A stretch of 59,360 nucleotides of DNA from Salinivirgaceae bacterium (GTDB taxonomy: Bacteria; Bacteroidota; Bacteroidia; Bacteroidales; SZUA-534): contig JAFYYJ010000084.1 in assembly GCA_017557605.1 (NCBI GenBank), positions 1 through 59,360 on the forward strand, in the 5' to 3' direction. Under the pieces are notes generated by a model that did not search any database, had not been told where the DNA came from, and saw nothing but the letters and a program-made list of their open reading frames with translations. Position 1 is the stretch's first letter; each line of letters starts with the position of its first letter. This document shows positions 42,883 to 51,229 of this stretch, piece by piece. The position numbers and the translations under genes are program-made.

Positions 42883-43941
42883 CTAATTGTTTTTTGGCCG
42901 GGCGATTTTTGTATTGGCGTAAAGCAGCCCCGACACTATGATTCCGACAATTCCGGCCGTCCACAGAGGCCATGCCGATTGTTGAGGCACAAGCAGGAAA
43001 TAAACGGCTGCCGTTGCCGATAGCAAATTTACAATACCCAGAACCACAACAACTTGCCGGTCGCTCAAACCGCGATATGACAAATTGTGCGTTGTATGGT
43101 TGGTGTCGCCCACAAAAGGCGATTTGCCTTCCATAAGTCGGTTTACAGTTACAGTTGCTGTATCGGTAAGTGGCACTAAGAAAGCAAGATAGACAATCAA
43201 GAAAGGATAAACTTGATTCTGCATCTGTGCAGCCGCTGGATTCCACAAGTAGCGGATGCTCATTATGGCCATTAGCACGCCAAGAAACTGCGAGCCGTTG
43301 TCACCCATATACATCTTTGACGGATGCCAGTTGTAGCGGTAGAACGACAGCATGGCCGCCAAAGAGCCAAGTATAATCAATGTGAAGAAACTGTCGTATG
43401 TCCCGGCAAACATGGTTACAAGAACACCGCAAAGCACAATGACGCACATGGTGTTGGTCACAGAGTCCATATTGTCGAGCATATTGAGCGAGTTCATCAA
43501 CCCGACAATCCAAAATATCGTCAAGGTGTAGTTAAGATATTGACTATCAAAAATATCGATATAAACTCCCGAATAGATTAGAATCAGGCTGACGGCAAAC
43601 TGCATCAGGAATTTGAAGGTAGGAGAGGTGTTGAAAATATCATCGACAAGACCCATGACAAACGCCAGCACAATCGACATTATGATTCCGATATGCAGCC
43701 TTTCGCACTGCTGTCCAAAGTTGTCGCTCACAAAGAACCATACCACAACCGCAATCACAAATCCGGCCATAAAACCGGCGCCACCAAGCATGGGCTTGCG
43801 TTGCGAGGCCCACCGCTCAGCCGAGATGTTATATTTTTTGATGTTTTGTTTTGTCGAACGTTGCAGGAAATAGTGATGTATGCACATTGTTGCAGGTAGC
43901 ATCACGACAAAAAAGACAATCAGAAAAATATTGAAATTCAT
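42883..43941 (-). CDS. WecA/MraY-family polyprenyl-phosphate sugar-1-phosphate transferase
   Basis: This polytopic membrane protein (352 residues, about ten helices) carries the family's signature loops: GGAGFMAGFV, the acidic pair in GLVDDIFNTSP, LDNMDSVTN, the MYMGDNGSQFLGVL loop, and the His-rich FVGDTNHTTHNLSYRGLS. It should start a polysaccharide repeat unit by moving a sugar phosphate (often GlcNAc-1-P) to undecaprenyl phosphate. It overlaps the Wzc-like gene by 4 nt (ATGA), tying it to the exopolysaccharide operon. The sugar specificity cannot be read from the sequence. Confidence 0.92.
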   Translation of the reverse strand: MNFNIFLIVFFVVMLPATMCIHHYFLQRSTKQNIKKYNISAERWASQRKPMLGGAGFMAGFVIAVVVWFFVSDNFGQQCERLHIGIIMSIVLAFVMGLVDDIFNTSPTFKFLMQFAVSLILIYSGVYIDIFDSQYLNYTLTIFWIVGLMNSLNMLDNMDSVTNTMCVIVLCGVLVTMFAGTYDSFFTLIILGSLAAMLSFYRYNWHPSKMYMGDNGSQFLGVLMAIMSIRYLWNPAAAQMQNQVYPFLIVYLAFLVPLTDTATVTVNRLMEGKSPFVGDTNHTTHNLSYRGLSDRQVVVVLGIVNLLSATAAVYFLLVPQQSAWPLWTAGIVGIIVSGLLYANTKIARPKNN

Positions 43942-46373
43942 TTTTTACCGCCTTTCATTTTGTCTGCTATACGAGCCAGCAATGTTCTTTGTTTCGTGGT
44001 TTTTGGTTTTTTATCGTAGCCATATCCGTAACCATAACCGTATCCGTAGCCATAACCGTACCCATATCCATATCCGTAGCCGTATTTTTTCACTTTGCAA
44101 TCGACGCCGTTCAGTATTATCGACAGGTTGTCCATGCCTTTTTCGGCCCGCAATGCGTTTATATTCTCAATATACTGACGCTTCGATACGCCTGCTTTCA
44201 TCACGTAAATAGGGTAGTTTGAGCGGTGCAGGTTGAGCACGGCATCCGATACAACACCCACTGGCGGAGTATCGATTATGATGACATCGTACATTGTGGT
44301 CAGTTTGTCAATCAAAGTGTGCATTGCCTCGCCGTTGGCCAGTTCTGCCGGATTGGGAGGTATTGGGCCTGCTGTCAGGAAATCGAAGTTTTCAATTTCA
44401 GTGTGGTGCAGACTCTCCTCAATCGAATGACGGCCTATTAGTATGGTGCTCATTCCCTTTGAGTTATCCACCTTGAAGCCCAAATGGATTCGAGGTTTGC
44501 GCAAATCCAAATCGATAAGCACTACTTTCTGCCCCGAAGTGGCTATTATTCCGCCAAGGTTTATCGCCACAAAGGTTTTTCCTTCGCCCGGCACCGTCGA
44601 TGAGACGGTGATGACATTGGCCTCGGCTCCCTGTGACATAAAACGCAGGTTCGACCTTATGGCGCGGAACGATTCCGACAGTTGCGAGTGCGGGTCTTTG
44701 CCCACAAGCAGCTGCGACACGGCAACATGCTCGTCATATTGCGGAACAACGCCCAAAATAGGTGTTGATGTGTAATTCTTTATGGTGTCGACCGAGGTGA
44801 TGTCGTTATACATCAAGTATCTTATTATTAAGAAAATGAATCCGATAGCAAAGCCTAATGCGATGAACAATGAGTAGATGCTGGCCGCTATGGGCGATAT
44901 GGGCGCTGTAGGTGTTGTGGCGCGCTCCAGTATGCGGTTTCGCGATATGTAACCGGCTTGCGAAATCAGGTATTCGGCCTTCTTGTCGATAAGCTGGTTG
45001 TAGTAGTTCTCGTTTATGTTGTACATCCGCTGCAAACGTGCGTACTCAAGCTCGTCGTAGCTTTTTTCGCTGAACATCCACTTGTGAATCTCGTTTATCT
45101 GATTTTGATATTCGGCGCGTTGTTTGCCTATGCGCTCAATTGTTATATTGATGAAATCGAGTGTCAGATTCACTTGTGTTTCGAGCTGATTCTCAATTTG
45201 TTTTACCTTGATATTGTCGGGTGTCAGGTTGTTGAGCAGGGTGCGGCGCTCGTCGATAATGCGCTGCAGGTTGGGCAGAATGTTGCCCATGCTTGCTGCC
45301 GTCTTGGTGCCGACCATTGAGGCTTGAATCTCGTAAGTGTTTATCTCACCGTTGGTTTTCAAACGCACTTTAGCTTGGTCCAGAGCCAGGAGCTCGTAGT
45401 CAAGTTCGGCTATTTTTTTCTCAAGCTCCTCAATTTTCGTGCTTGAAGCCGCGTACGTTGGGTCGTCTTTGCTTTTTATCTTATTCTCTTTTTTGAACGA
45501 CTGAATCTGCTTTTCGGTCTCGTCGAGGCTGTAATAAATCGATTTCAGCTGCTCATCGATGAAGGCCAGGATGTTGGCCGAGCCCTCACGTTTGCTCTTT
45601 ACGTCGTATTTCAGATACTCCTCGGCAATGGTGTTCACAATGCTCGATGTCTTATTGGCGCAAGTTCCTGTGTATGTTATTTTTATTGTCTGCGCGGCCG
45701 AGCTCAGCAACGATATTTGCAAGTTGCGGTTATGCGCCGGAAATATCTGCTCTGGGTTGTTTATAATGACGTAGTAGCGCTCGTTTGGACGGTCAGCACG
45801 GTGGTGTAGAATATCGTCGGGGCGGGTGGCTATGCAGCGCAGAACAGAGTTGCCCACTTGCTCCCATTCTCCAAGGCTTATTGTCTGACCTTCAGCGGCA
45901 TGCTTCTGCTTGAAGGTTATTTTTGCGCTTGTGGTATCAATAAAATCGACATAGAACGGCCGGTTGTATAAGTCGCCGCCTTGTACCGACATCTCGATTT
46001 TGAATGGCGCCTCTGGATACATCTCGAACGATAGGAAAGTGCCTTCGTTGTAATAAGATATGTCAAGCGGCAGGCCTGCAAGCGCCTCGGATAGGAACTC
46101 TTTCGAGCGCATCAGTTCAATGGTTTTCGGCAAATCGGTGCGGTTGAACGATGTTGAGACATTCAGCATGTCCGATGTACGGTTCTCCTCATTTATCTGA
46201 ATGATGCATGATGCAGTGTAAACCGGCTGAGTATAACGCAGATATAGAAATGCCAGAACGCCCATTATGATTGGTAGCAGAATGCAAATCCACCAGCATT
46301 TCGACAGAATCTGCAGCATAACTGACAAATCGAATTTGTCGTTGATAATCGGTATGCGTTTCGCTTTTGTCAT
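43938..46373 (-). CDS. Wzc-like polysaccharide co-polymerase / BY-kinase
   Basis: The 811-residue protein joins a Wzz-type chain-length domain with two membrane helices (about residues 30-48 and near 500) and a cytoplasmic BY-kinase. A long periplasmic coiled coil lies between. The kinase shows Walker A SSTVPGEGKTFVAINLGG, Walker A' VVLIDLDLRKPRI and Walker B DVIIIDTPPVGVVSDA. Wzc proteins autophosphorylate on a C-terminal tyrosine cluster, and cycles of phosphorylation drive polymer assembly and export with Wza. Here the cluster is a pure (YG)11Y run followed by a Lys-rich tail, an unusually regular form. The gene overlaps the Wza-like gene upstream and the WecA-like gene downstream by 4 nt each. 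Confidence 0.93.
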   Translation of the reverse strand: MTKAKRIPIINDKFDLSVMLQILSKCWWICILLPIIMGVLAFLYLRYTQPVYTASCIIQINEENRTSDMLNVSTSFNRTDLPKTIELMRSKEFLSEALAGLPLDISYYNEGTFLSFEMYPEAPFKIEMSVQGGDLYNRPFYVDFIDTTSAKITFKQKHAAEGQTISLGEWEQVGNSVLRCIATRPDDILHHRADRPNERYYVIINNPEQIFPAHNRNLQISLLSSAAQTIKITYTGTCANKTSSIVNTIAEEYLKYDVKSKREGSANILAFIDEQLKSIYYSLDETEKQIQSFKKENKIKSKDDPTYAASSTKIEELEKKIAELDYELLALDQAKVRLKTNGEINTYEIQASMVGTKTAASMGNILPNLQRIIDERRTLLNNLTPDNIKVKQIENQLETQVNLTLDFINITIERIGKQRAEYQNQINEIHKWMFSEKSYDELEYARLQRMYNINENYYNQLIDKKAEYLISQAGYISRNRILERATTPTAPISPIAASIYSLFIALGFAIGFIFLIIRYLMYNDITSVDTIKNYTSTPILGVVPQYDEHVAVSQLLVGKDPHSQLSESFRAIRSNLRFMSQGAEANVITVSSTVPGEGKTFVAINLGGIIATSGQKVVLIDLDLRKPRIHLGFKVDNSKGMSTILIGRHSIEESLHHTEIENFDFLTAGPIPPNPAELANGEAMHTLIDKLTTMYDVIIIDTPPVGVVSDAVLNLHRSNYPIYVMKAGVSKRQYIENINALRAEKGMDNLSIILNGVDCKVKKYGYGYGYGYGYGYGYGYGYGYGYDKKPKTTKQRTLLARIADKMKGGKK
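44016..44084 (-). repeat. 6-bp tandem repeat encoding the (YG)11Y tyrosine tail
   Basis: 23 codons alternate Tyr (TAC or TAT) and Gly (GGN), 12 Tyr and 11 Gly. The Tyr and Gly codons vary in the third base, so the tract is old enough to have diverged or is selected at protein level. It is flanked by Lys-Lys on one side and Asp-Lys-Lys on the other. Confidence 0.95.
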
Positions 46374-47131
46374 AAGTCCTTAGTCATCATATAAACTAGC
46401 AAAACGGTGTTAATCAGCGAGACATATGGTGTTATCTCGGAAAGCACCCGTCTGATATATTTCGGCCGGGTTTCGACAAAAATTATGTCGTTCGACTGCA
46501 GCACCAGATTGCTGTTGCGGATATCCTCCAAAGTGGATATGTTGTAGAGATACACTTTCGGGTTCTTTATGTCGCCGCGCAGAATTTTGATGCGGTAAGC
46601 TTTCGATGCGTCTGACAAGCCGCCGGCCTGCGCAAGTGCCTCAATAAGAGTGAATTTCTCGTTATTAATTGATAGAATTGTTCCGCTTGTGCTGCCCGCT
46701 TTGAAAAGCACGACGCGCCGGTTGGTAATGCTGAGTTTGACAAACGGCTCCTGATAATATTGCTGATAGCGCGCTTCAAGCATCGCCTCGGCGTCTGGCA
46801 CGGTCATGCCAACCAAGTTGACGCGCCCTAATATCGGCAGCTTGACAGTGCTGTCACTTTCAACCAGATAGCCCGTAATATTGTTGTTGCTGTTGTTTGT
46901 TACCGTTGAGCCGCCGTCGACAAGTTGCACACCGTTGTTCGGATAGACTCGGATGTCGAGTTTGTCGTAGACATTTATCACATATTCGTTGTGGTTCTCT
47001 TCGGCTGTGTCGAACTGGTAACTCATGTCAGTGCGCATCATCCGGCTGGGGTCCAGTACCTTACAACCCGATACGAAGCACGCCGCGACAATAACGGCCA
47101 ATAACGGTGATATTTTGTTAAATGTTCTCAT
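46370..47131 (-). CDS. Wza-like polysaccharide export lipoprotein
   Basis: The signal sequence ends in a lipobox (CFVSGC, Cys23 from the chosen start), so it is an outer-membrane lipoprotein. Poly_export domain features follow (YVINVYDKLDIRVYPNNGV and GYLVESDSTVKLPILGRVNL), then an SLBB domain (VVLFKAGSTSGTILSINNEK, LIEALAQAGGLSD). A short hydrophobic C-terminal segment (SEITPYVSLINTVLLVYMM) would form the outer-membrane pore helix. At 253 residues it is the short Bacteroidales type. The ATG at 47129-47131 is only about 9 nt from an exact -7 box, so the mRNA would be nearly leaderless. Confidence 0.92.
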   Translation of the reverse strand: MRTFNKISPLLAVIVAACFVSGCKVLDPSRMMRTDMSYQFDTAEENHNEYVINVYDKLDIRVYPNNGVQLVDGGSTVTNNSNNNITGYLVESDSTVKLPILGRVNLVGMTVPDAEAMLEARYQQYYQEPFVKLSITNRRVVLFKAGSTSGTILSINNEKFTLIEALAQAGGLSDASKAYRIKILRGDIKNPKVYLYNISTLEDIRNSNLVLQSNDIIFVETRPKYIRRVLSEITPYVSLINTVLLVYMMTKDL

Positions 47132-47139
47132 CAAAGGTG

Positions 47140-47147
47140 CAAAGGTA
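47140..47147 (-). promoter_or_regulatory. promoter of the wza-wzc operon (-7 box)
   Basis: The minus-strand octamer TACCTTTG matches TAnnTTTG exactly. It lies between the GT4 gene stop (47165) and the Wza-like start, so this operon can be transcribed independently of the genes above it. Confidence 0.6.
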
Positions 47148-47164
47148 AGAATTTTAATGTTTTA

Positions 47165-48370
47165 TTATTTGCCTTTTCCCACATCGGCCAGCAATTCTCG
47201 ATAAAGATTGTCCATATCGCTTATCAGTCTGGTATAGTGGAATTTATCTTTGACGTAAGTCCAGCCATTGGCCGACATGCGCTGCCGCATTCCGGCATCA
47301 TTCAGCATCGGCAACAGTTTCACGACAAAATCATCGACATTGTCATTCAATGCCAGAACAGCAGTATCGCCTTCAATCACAACATTTTCAATTCCGCCGA
47401 CATTGGTGCTGATAATGGGCACGTTGGCTGCCTGCGCTTCAATCAGGCTGACGGGCGTTCCCTCGTTCAGCGAGGTCATCGCCACAATGTCGAGTCCAGG
47501 ATAGGCCGTTTCGACGTTTCTAATCCACGATGTAAAGGTTACATCGGCCTTCTCAACATTATTTCCCGACGGCTCGGTGCAGCTAAGACCGCAGTCGGCG
47601 CATTGTTTTTTCAAATCGTCCTTCAGCTCGCCGTCACCAATGATGAATGCGCGTATCTTGCTGCGACTGAATTGCTTTGCCACGGCAATGGCATTGATGA
47701 AAAGCTTGTGGTTTTTGACAGCTGCCAAGCGCCCGACAATTCCAATCGCCACCTCGTCGTCATCGATGTTGTATTGGCGGCGGAATGTTGTGCGGCGGGA
47801 TTCCTTGTCTTCGGTAAAGCGTTGCAAATCAAAACCTAAAGGTATGATGCTGAATTTGTTTTCGGGTGCAATCTGATAGGTGTCGCACAACTCCTCTTTC
47901 TGCTTTTGGCTTATGGCTATTATGCGCGATGTGCGTTGAGCGAGTCCCCGCTCGATATTGACAAAAAACTTTGTCTGGCTGTTGCTGAAATACGAATGGA
48001 AAACGTGTCCGTGGAAGGTGTGGACAATAACCGGCACCTTGTTGCGGATTGCCGCCAATCGTCCAACTGTGCCAGCCTTTGATGCGTGGGTGTGGACAAT
48101 ATCCGGTTTGAAATCTTTGATTATCTTGCTGATACGCCGGTAAGCCGATAAGTCGTTGTGCGCGTTAATCGAGCGTTGCATCTCGGGAATGACAATTGGC
48201 GTTATTCCTAGATTCTGAACAATGTATATCGAGCTTTCCTCGTCGGGTTCTTTCATTCCACCGACCAATAATGTTTGGTAATTGTCAGGCATATAGCGTG
48301 TTAGATAAGCCGCATTGTATGTCGGACCACCCAAATTGAACCGGTTTATTATTCTCAGCACCCTTGGCAT
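47165..48370 (-). CDS. GT4-family glycosyltransferase
   Basis: From the ATG at 48368-48370 (MPRVLRIINRFNLGGPTYN) the product is 401 residues; an upstream TTG is a weaker start. The GT-B fold is visible in the N-terminal GGPTYNAAYLTRYM and DIVHTHASKAGTVGRLAA and the C-terminal GIVGRLAAVKNHKLFINA, FIIGDGELKDDL and the EX7E motif MTSLNEGTPVSLIEAQAANVP. It should add a sugar to the exopolysaccharide repeat unit in the cytoplasm. It lies between asnB and the wza promoter. Confidence 0.9.
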   Translation of the reverse strand: MPRVLRIINRFNLGGPTYNAAYLTRYMPDNYQTLLVGGMKEPDEESSIYIVQNLGITPIVIPEMQRSINAHNDLSAYRRISKIIKDFKPDIVHTHASKAGTVGRLAAIRNKVPVIVHTFHGHVFHSYFSNSQTKFFVNIERGLAQRTSRIIAISQKQKEELCDTYQIAPENKFSIIPLGFDLQRFTEDKESRRTTFRRQYNIDDDEVAIGIVGRLAAVKNHKLFINAIAVAKQFSRSKIRAFIIGDGELKDDLKKQCADCGLSCTEPSGNNVEKADVTFTSWIRNVETAYPGLDIVAMTSLNEGTPVSLIEAQAANVPIISTNVGGIENVVIEGDTAVLALNDNVDDFVVKLLPMLNDAGMRQRMSANGWTYVKDKFHYTRLISDMDNLYRELLADVGKGK

Positions 48371-48424
48371 ATCAATTCTGCTCCAAAAACGTTGCAAATT
48401 GGGAAATTCCGTGCTTTTGTCAAT

Positions 48425-48453
48425 CGTTGCTTGTAACTTATTTTATAGCAACG
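48425..48453 (-). terminator. hairpin after asnB
   Basis: CGTTGCT and AGCAACG form a 7-bp stem with a 15-nt loop, between asnB (stop at 48467) and the GT4 gene. There is no T run on the minus strand, so it may be only a weak attenuator. Confidence 0.3.
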
Positions 48454-48466
48454 TTTTCACAGATGA

Positions 48467-50353
48467 TTAAAGCATATTTTTCTTCCACCAATGCTGAAAA
48501 ACGATAAGTGCCCAAATATTGGCAACGGCGTCGCCAGGGCTTTTGCTGTTTAGTTTTTGGAGCATTTTCTGAACCAAATCGGGATTGAAGATGTTTTGCT
48601 CGCGGATAAAGTCAGGTTGCAGATAATCAGTCTCGATAACTGATTTCAGCTCGCCGCGGAACCATTTCAGCATCGGCACCTCAAATCCGTGTTTGGGGCG
48701 GCAGTAGAGTTGCGGCGGCAATTGGCTGCGATAGGCGTCTTGAACAATGCGTTTCCGCATTTTATTGTTAATCAGATACTCGGGCGGAAGAGAGAAAGCA
48801 AAATTGACAATCCGGTGGTCGAGGAAGGGGCTGCGCACCTCAAGACTCTCGGCCATGCTCATCATATCAACCTTGAAAAGCATGTCGCTGACTAGTACAA
48901 GTTGCATGTCGGCATGCAGAATGTCGATAATGTTGTTCTCGTGTCGGATGTTGCTGGTTATGGCCAGATTGCGTTTATTGAGCTGCTGCGGCAGCACTTT
49001 ATTGTTAAGAAGAGCTAGTGCGTCGTGTTCGCCCATAAGCGACGCCCACGCCAAGTAGCGGTTCTTAGCGTCGAGTTTAAGACCGTCGGCCAGGCGGCGG
49101 AGCTGCCGCATGCGGTTGCCAAACAGCGTGTTGCGCGACTGCGGAAACAAATTATACAGCGGACTCGCCATTTTTACCATACTCATGCCCAGATTGTTGC
49201 GTATGGCACGAAGGTGCGCTGTATGCTTGTTGTAGCCGCCAAACATCTCGTCGGCGCCGTCGCCTGAGAGCGCCACTGTTACATGCTGACGAGTGTAGTG
49301 GCTCAGAATGTTGACGGCAATGGCCGACGAATCGGCGAAAGGCTCGTCAATGTAATCGAGAACAGTGTGCAGATGCTCGTATAAATCGTTGTTGGTCAGC
49401 CTGAAAACGTGATGATTGGTGTGGAATTTGTCGGCCACTAGCTGTGCGTATTTGGTCTCGTCGAAGAATGGCTCGTCGGCGTAACCTATTGAGAATGTGC
49501 TCAGATTGTCAACGTGTTTTGCGGCTTCAGCCACAATAACCGACGAGTCGATGCCACCGCTGAGGAACGCGCCAAGTGGCACATCGGACACAAGCCGCTC
49601 GCAAACCGACTGCCCTATAAGCTCGCGCAGCTGATGTTGGGCTGTCTCATAGTCGGGTGCGCTTAAATAGCTGTAAACGTGTGGAATGGTGTAATAACAA
49701 ACATCTTTGACATGTCCGTTTTTTATTGTCAGGTAATGTCCTTGCTCAAGTTTGCGGACATCGGCAAAAATACTGTTTGGCGACGGTATATAATTGAACC
49801 GCAGATACATGCATAACGAAGTCATGTCGAGCTCGCGCGGCACGCCAAGAGCCATTATCGCCTTCATCTCCGAAGCGAAGGCTATGTAATCGTGTCCGTG
49901 GTAGTAGAGTAGAGGCTTCTGGCCCATTCGGTCGCGGGCGATGAAAAGCGTTTCATCTCTGCTGTCGTAAAGGGCAAAGGCGAAAAAGCCGGTGAATTTC
50001 GAAAGACATTCGTGTCCCGATTCAATATATTGATATAGAACGACTTCGGTGTCGCTGTCGGTTTTGAATTGATAGCCTTTGGCTTCCAACCCGCTTCGCA
50101 ACTGACGATAATTGTAGATTTCGCCATTGTAAACTATTGTGTATCGGCCTGTAGCATCGGTGAAAGGCTGCGAGGCGGCTTCGCTCAGGTCGATAACTGA
50201 GAGCCGTGCGTGACCGAGGCAAGCCCGCCCGATATTGGCTGAGCGCTTGGTGTCAGGCCCGCGGCGCGATAACAGTCCGGTTGCCTGTTCGACTAACTCG
50301 AAACGAGACCTACCTTCGTCAGTTATTGCGTAAACACCTGCTATTCCGCACAT
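48467..50353 (-). CDS. asnB: asparagine synthase (glutamine-hydrolysing)
   Basis: AsnB makes asparagine from aspartate, ATP and glutamine; homologues inside polysaccharide clusters often amidate uronic acids instead. The nucleophile Cys2 opens the class II glutaminase domain (MCGIAGVYAITDEG), with ARLSVIDLSEAASQP and YNGEIYNYRQLR. The synthetase domain has the PP-loop GAFLSGGIDSSVIVAEA. The 628-residue length fits the long bacterial form. It lies 23 nt after gpmA and 97 nt before the GT4 gene, within the exopolysaccharide locus. An amidotransferase role on the polymer is possible but unproven. Confidence 0.93.
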   Translation of the reverse strand: MCGIAGVYAITDEGRSRFELVEQATGLLSRRGPDTKRSANIGRACLGHARLSVIDLSEAASQPFTDATGRYTIVYNGEIYNYRQLRSGLEAKGYQFKTDSDTEVVLYQYIESGHECLSKFTGFFAFALYDSRDETLFIARDRMGQKPLLYYHGHDYIAFASEMKAIMALGVPRELDMTSLCMYLRFNYIPSPNSIFADVRKLEQGHYLTIKNGHVKDVCYYTIPHVYSYLSAPDYETAQHQLRELIGQSVCERLVSDVPLGAFLSGGIDSSVIVAEAAKHVDNLSTFSIGYADEPFFDETKYAQLVADKFHTNHHVFRLTNNDLYEHLHTVLDYIDEPFADSSAIAVNILSHYTRQHVTVALSGDGADEMFGGYNKHTAHLRAIRNNLGMSMVKMASPLYNLFPQSRNTLFGNRMRQLRRLADGLKLDAKNRYLAWASLMGEHDALALLNNKVLPQQLNKRNLAITSNIRHENNIIDILHADMQLVLVSDMLFKVDMMSMAESLEVRSPFLDHRIVNFAFSLPPEYLINNKMRKRIVQDAYRSQLPPQLYCRPKHGFEVPMLKWFRGELKSVIETDYLQPDFIREQNIFNPDLVQKMLQKLNSKSPGDAVANIWALIVFQHWWKKNML

Positions 50354-50375
50354 TACATCTTTAATTCGGAGTTTG

Positions 50376-51074
50376 TTAAATTGGTCGTGTGACGTTTAAA
50401 TGCTCCCGTTCCATATTCTTCCCGTCGAAATTGTAAACGATAGGATTGGCTGTATCTATCTCTAATCCAACTACTTGTTCCTCTGTTAGATTGTCAAGAT
50501 GCATTATTATCGAGCGCAGACTGTTGCTGTGTGCCGATATTAGGACATTTTTACCGGCACGGAGCTGGGCCATGATTGTGCGGTTGAAAAATGGCATTGT
50601 GCGGCGTGCGGTTTGATGAAGACTCTCGCCTTTGGGCGGACGCGCATTGTAGCCACGACGCCAGTTAAGCACTTTTTCGACACCAAACAATTCGGCAATG
50701 CGCGACTTACTATATCCTTGTAAATCACCGTAATATCGCTCGTTAAGCTGCCAGCAGCGGTAAACCGGAATCATATTGTCGGCTATCTCTTTGTTTATCT
50801 TGTGATAACGTGTGTGATGCCTGTCAAAAAAGCCGTGAATCATATATGGAGTGCGTTTCTGTTGTGCTCCAAGCAACACAATAAGAGACGTCTGCATAGC
50901 CCGCACCAAAGCCGATGTGTAAACAACATCAATGTCGATTCCGGCAATAACGTTTCCTGCCTTGGCCGCCTCAATAATACCCGATTGCGTCAGCGGAATG
51001 TCAATCCAGCCCGTAAATATGCTGCGAGTGTTCCAAACTGACTCGCCATGCCGTATCAATATCAATTTTCCCAT
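50376..51074 (-). CDS. gpmA: 2,3-bisphosphoglycerate-dependent phosphoglycerate mutase
   Basis: GpmA interconverts 3- and 2-phosphoglycerate in glycolysis. The phosphohistidine motif LIRHGESVWN (His8 or 9 depending on start) lies at the N-terminus, followed by FTGWIDIPLTQSG, LNERYYGDLQGYSKS and ISAHSNSLRSIIMHL with the second active-site His. At 232 residues the length is slightly below E. coli GpmA (250), as usual for this phylum. It overlaps no other gene, and asnB follows 23 nt later on the same strand. Its presence beside exopolysaccharide genes looks incidental. Confidence 0.95.
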   Translation of the reverse strand: MGKLILIRHGESVWNTRSIFTGWIDIPLTQSGIIEAAKAGNVIAGIDIDVVYTSALVRAMQTSLIVLLGAQQKRTPYMIHGFFDRHHTRYHKINKEIADNMIPVYRCWQLNERYYGDLQGYSKSRIAELFGVEKVLNWRRGYNARPPKGESLHQTARRTMPFFNRTIMAQLRAGKNVLISAHSNSLRSIIMHLDNLTEEQVVGLEIDTANPIVYNFDGKNMEREHLNVTRPI

Positions 51075-51191
51075 AGTTTTGTTTGAGTTTTCAATCAGCT
51101 AAGGTAATCAGTTATTCGTTTTGTTTTAGAAGAATTGTGAAATTTCTTGCCGAACAGCCATTTTTATGCCGATGCCGTTTTTTTTATGGCG

Positions 51192-51199
51192 CAAAAATA
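51192..51199 (-). promoter_or_regulatory. possible promoter of gpmA-asnB (-7 box)
   Basis: The minus-strand octamer TATTTTTG matches TAnnTTTG exactly, about 118 nt before the gpmA ATG. The leader would be long, so this is uncertain. Confidence 0.35.
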
Positions 51200-51229
51200 G
51201 CTAACTCTGCCCCTCGAAATTTGAGAAAG

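Noticed and set aside
44016..44084. Possible non-coding microsatellite or assembly artefact
   Set aside because: The tract keeps strict Tyr-Gly coding with varied third bases and sits where Wzc proteins have their tyrosine cluster.
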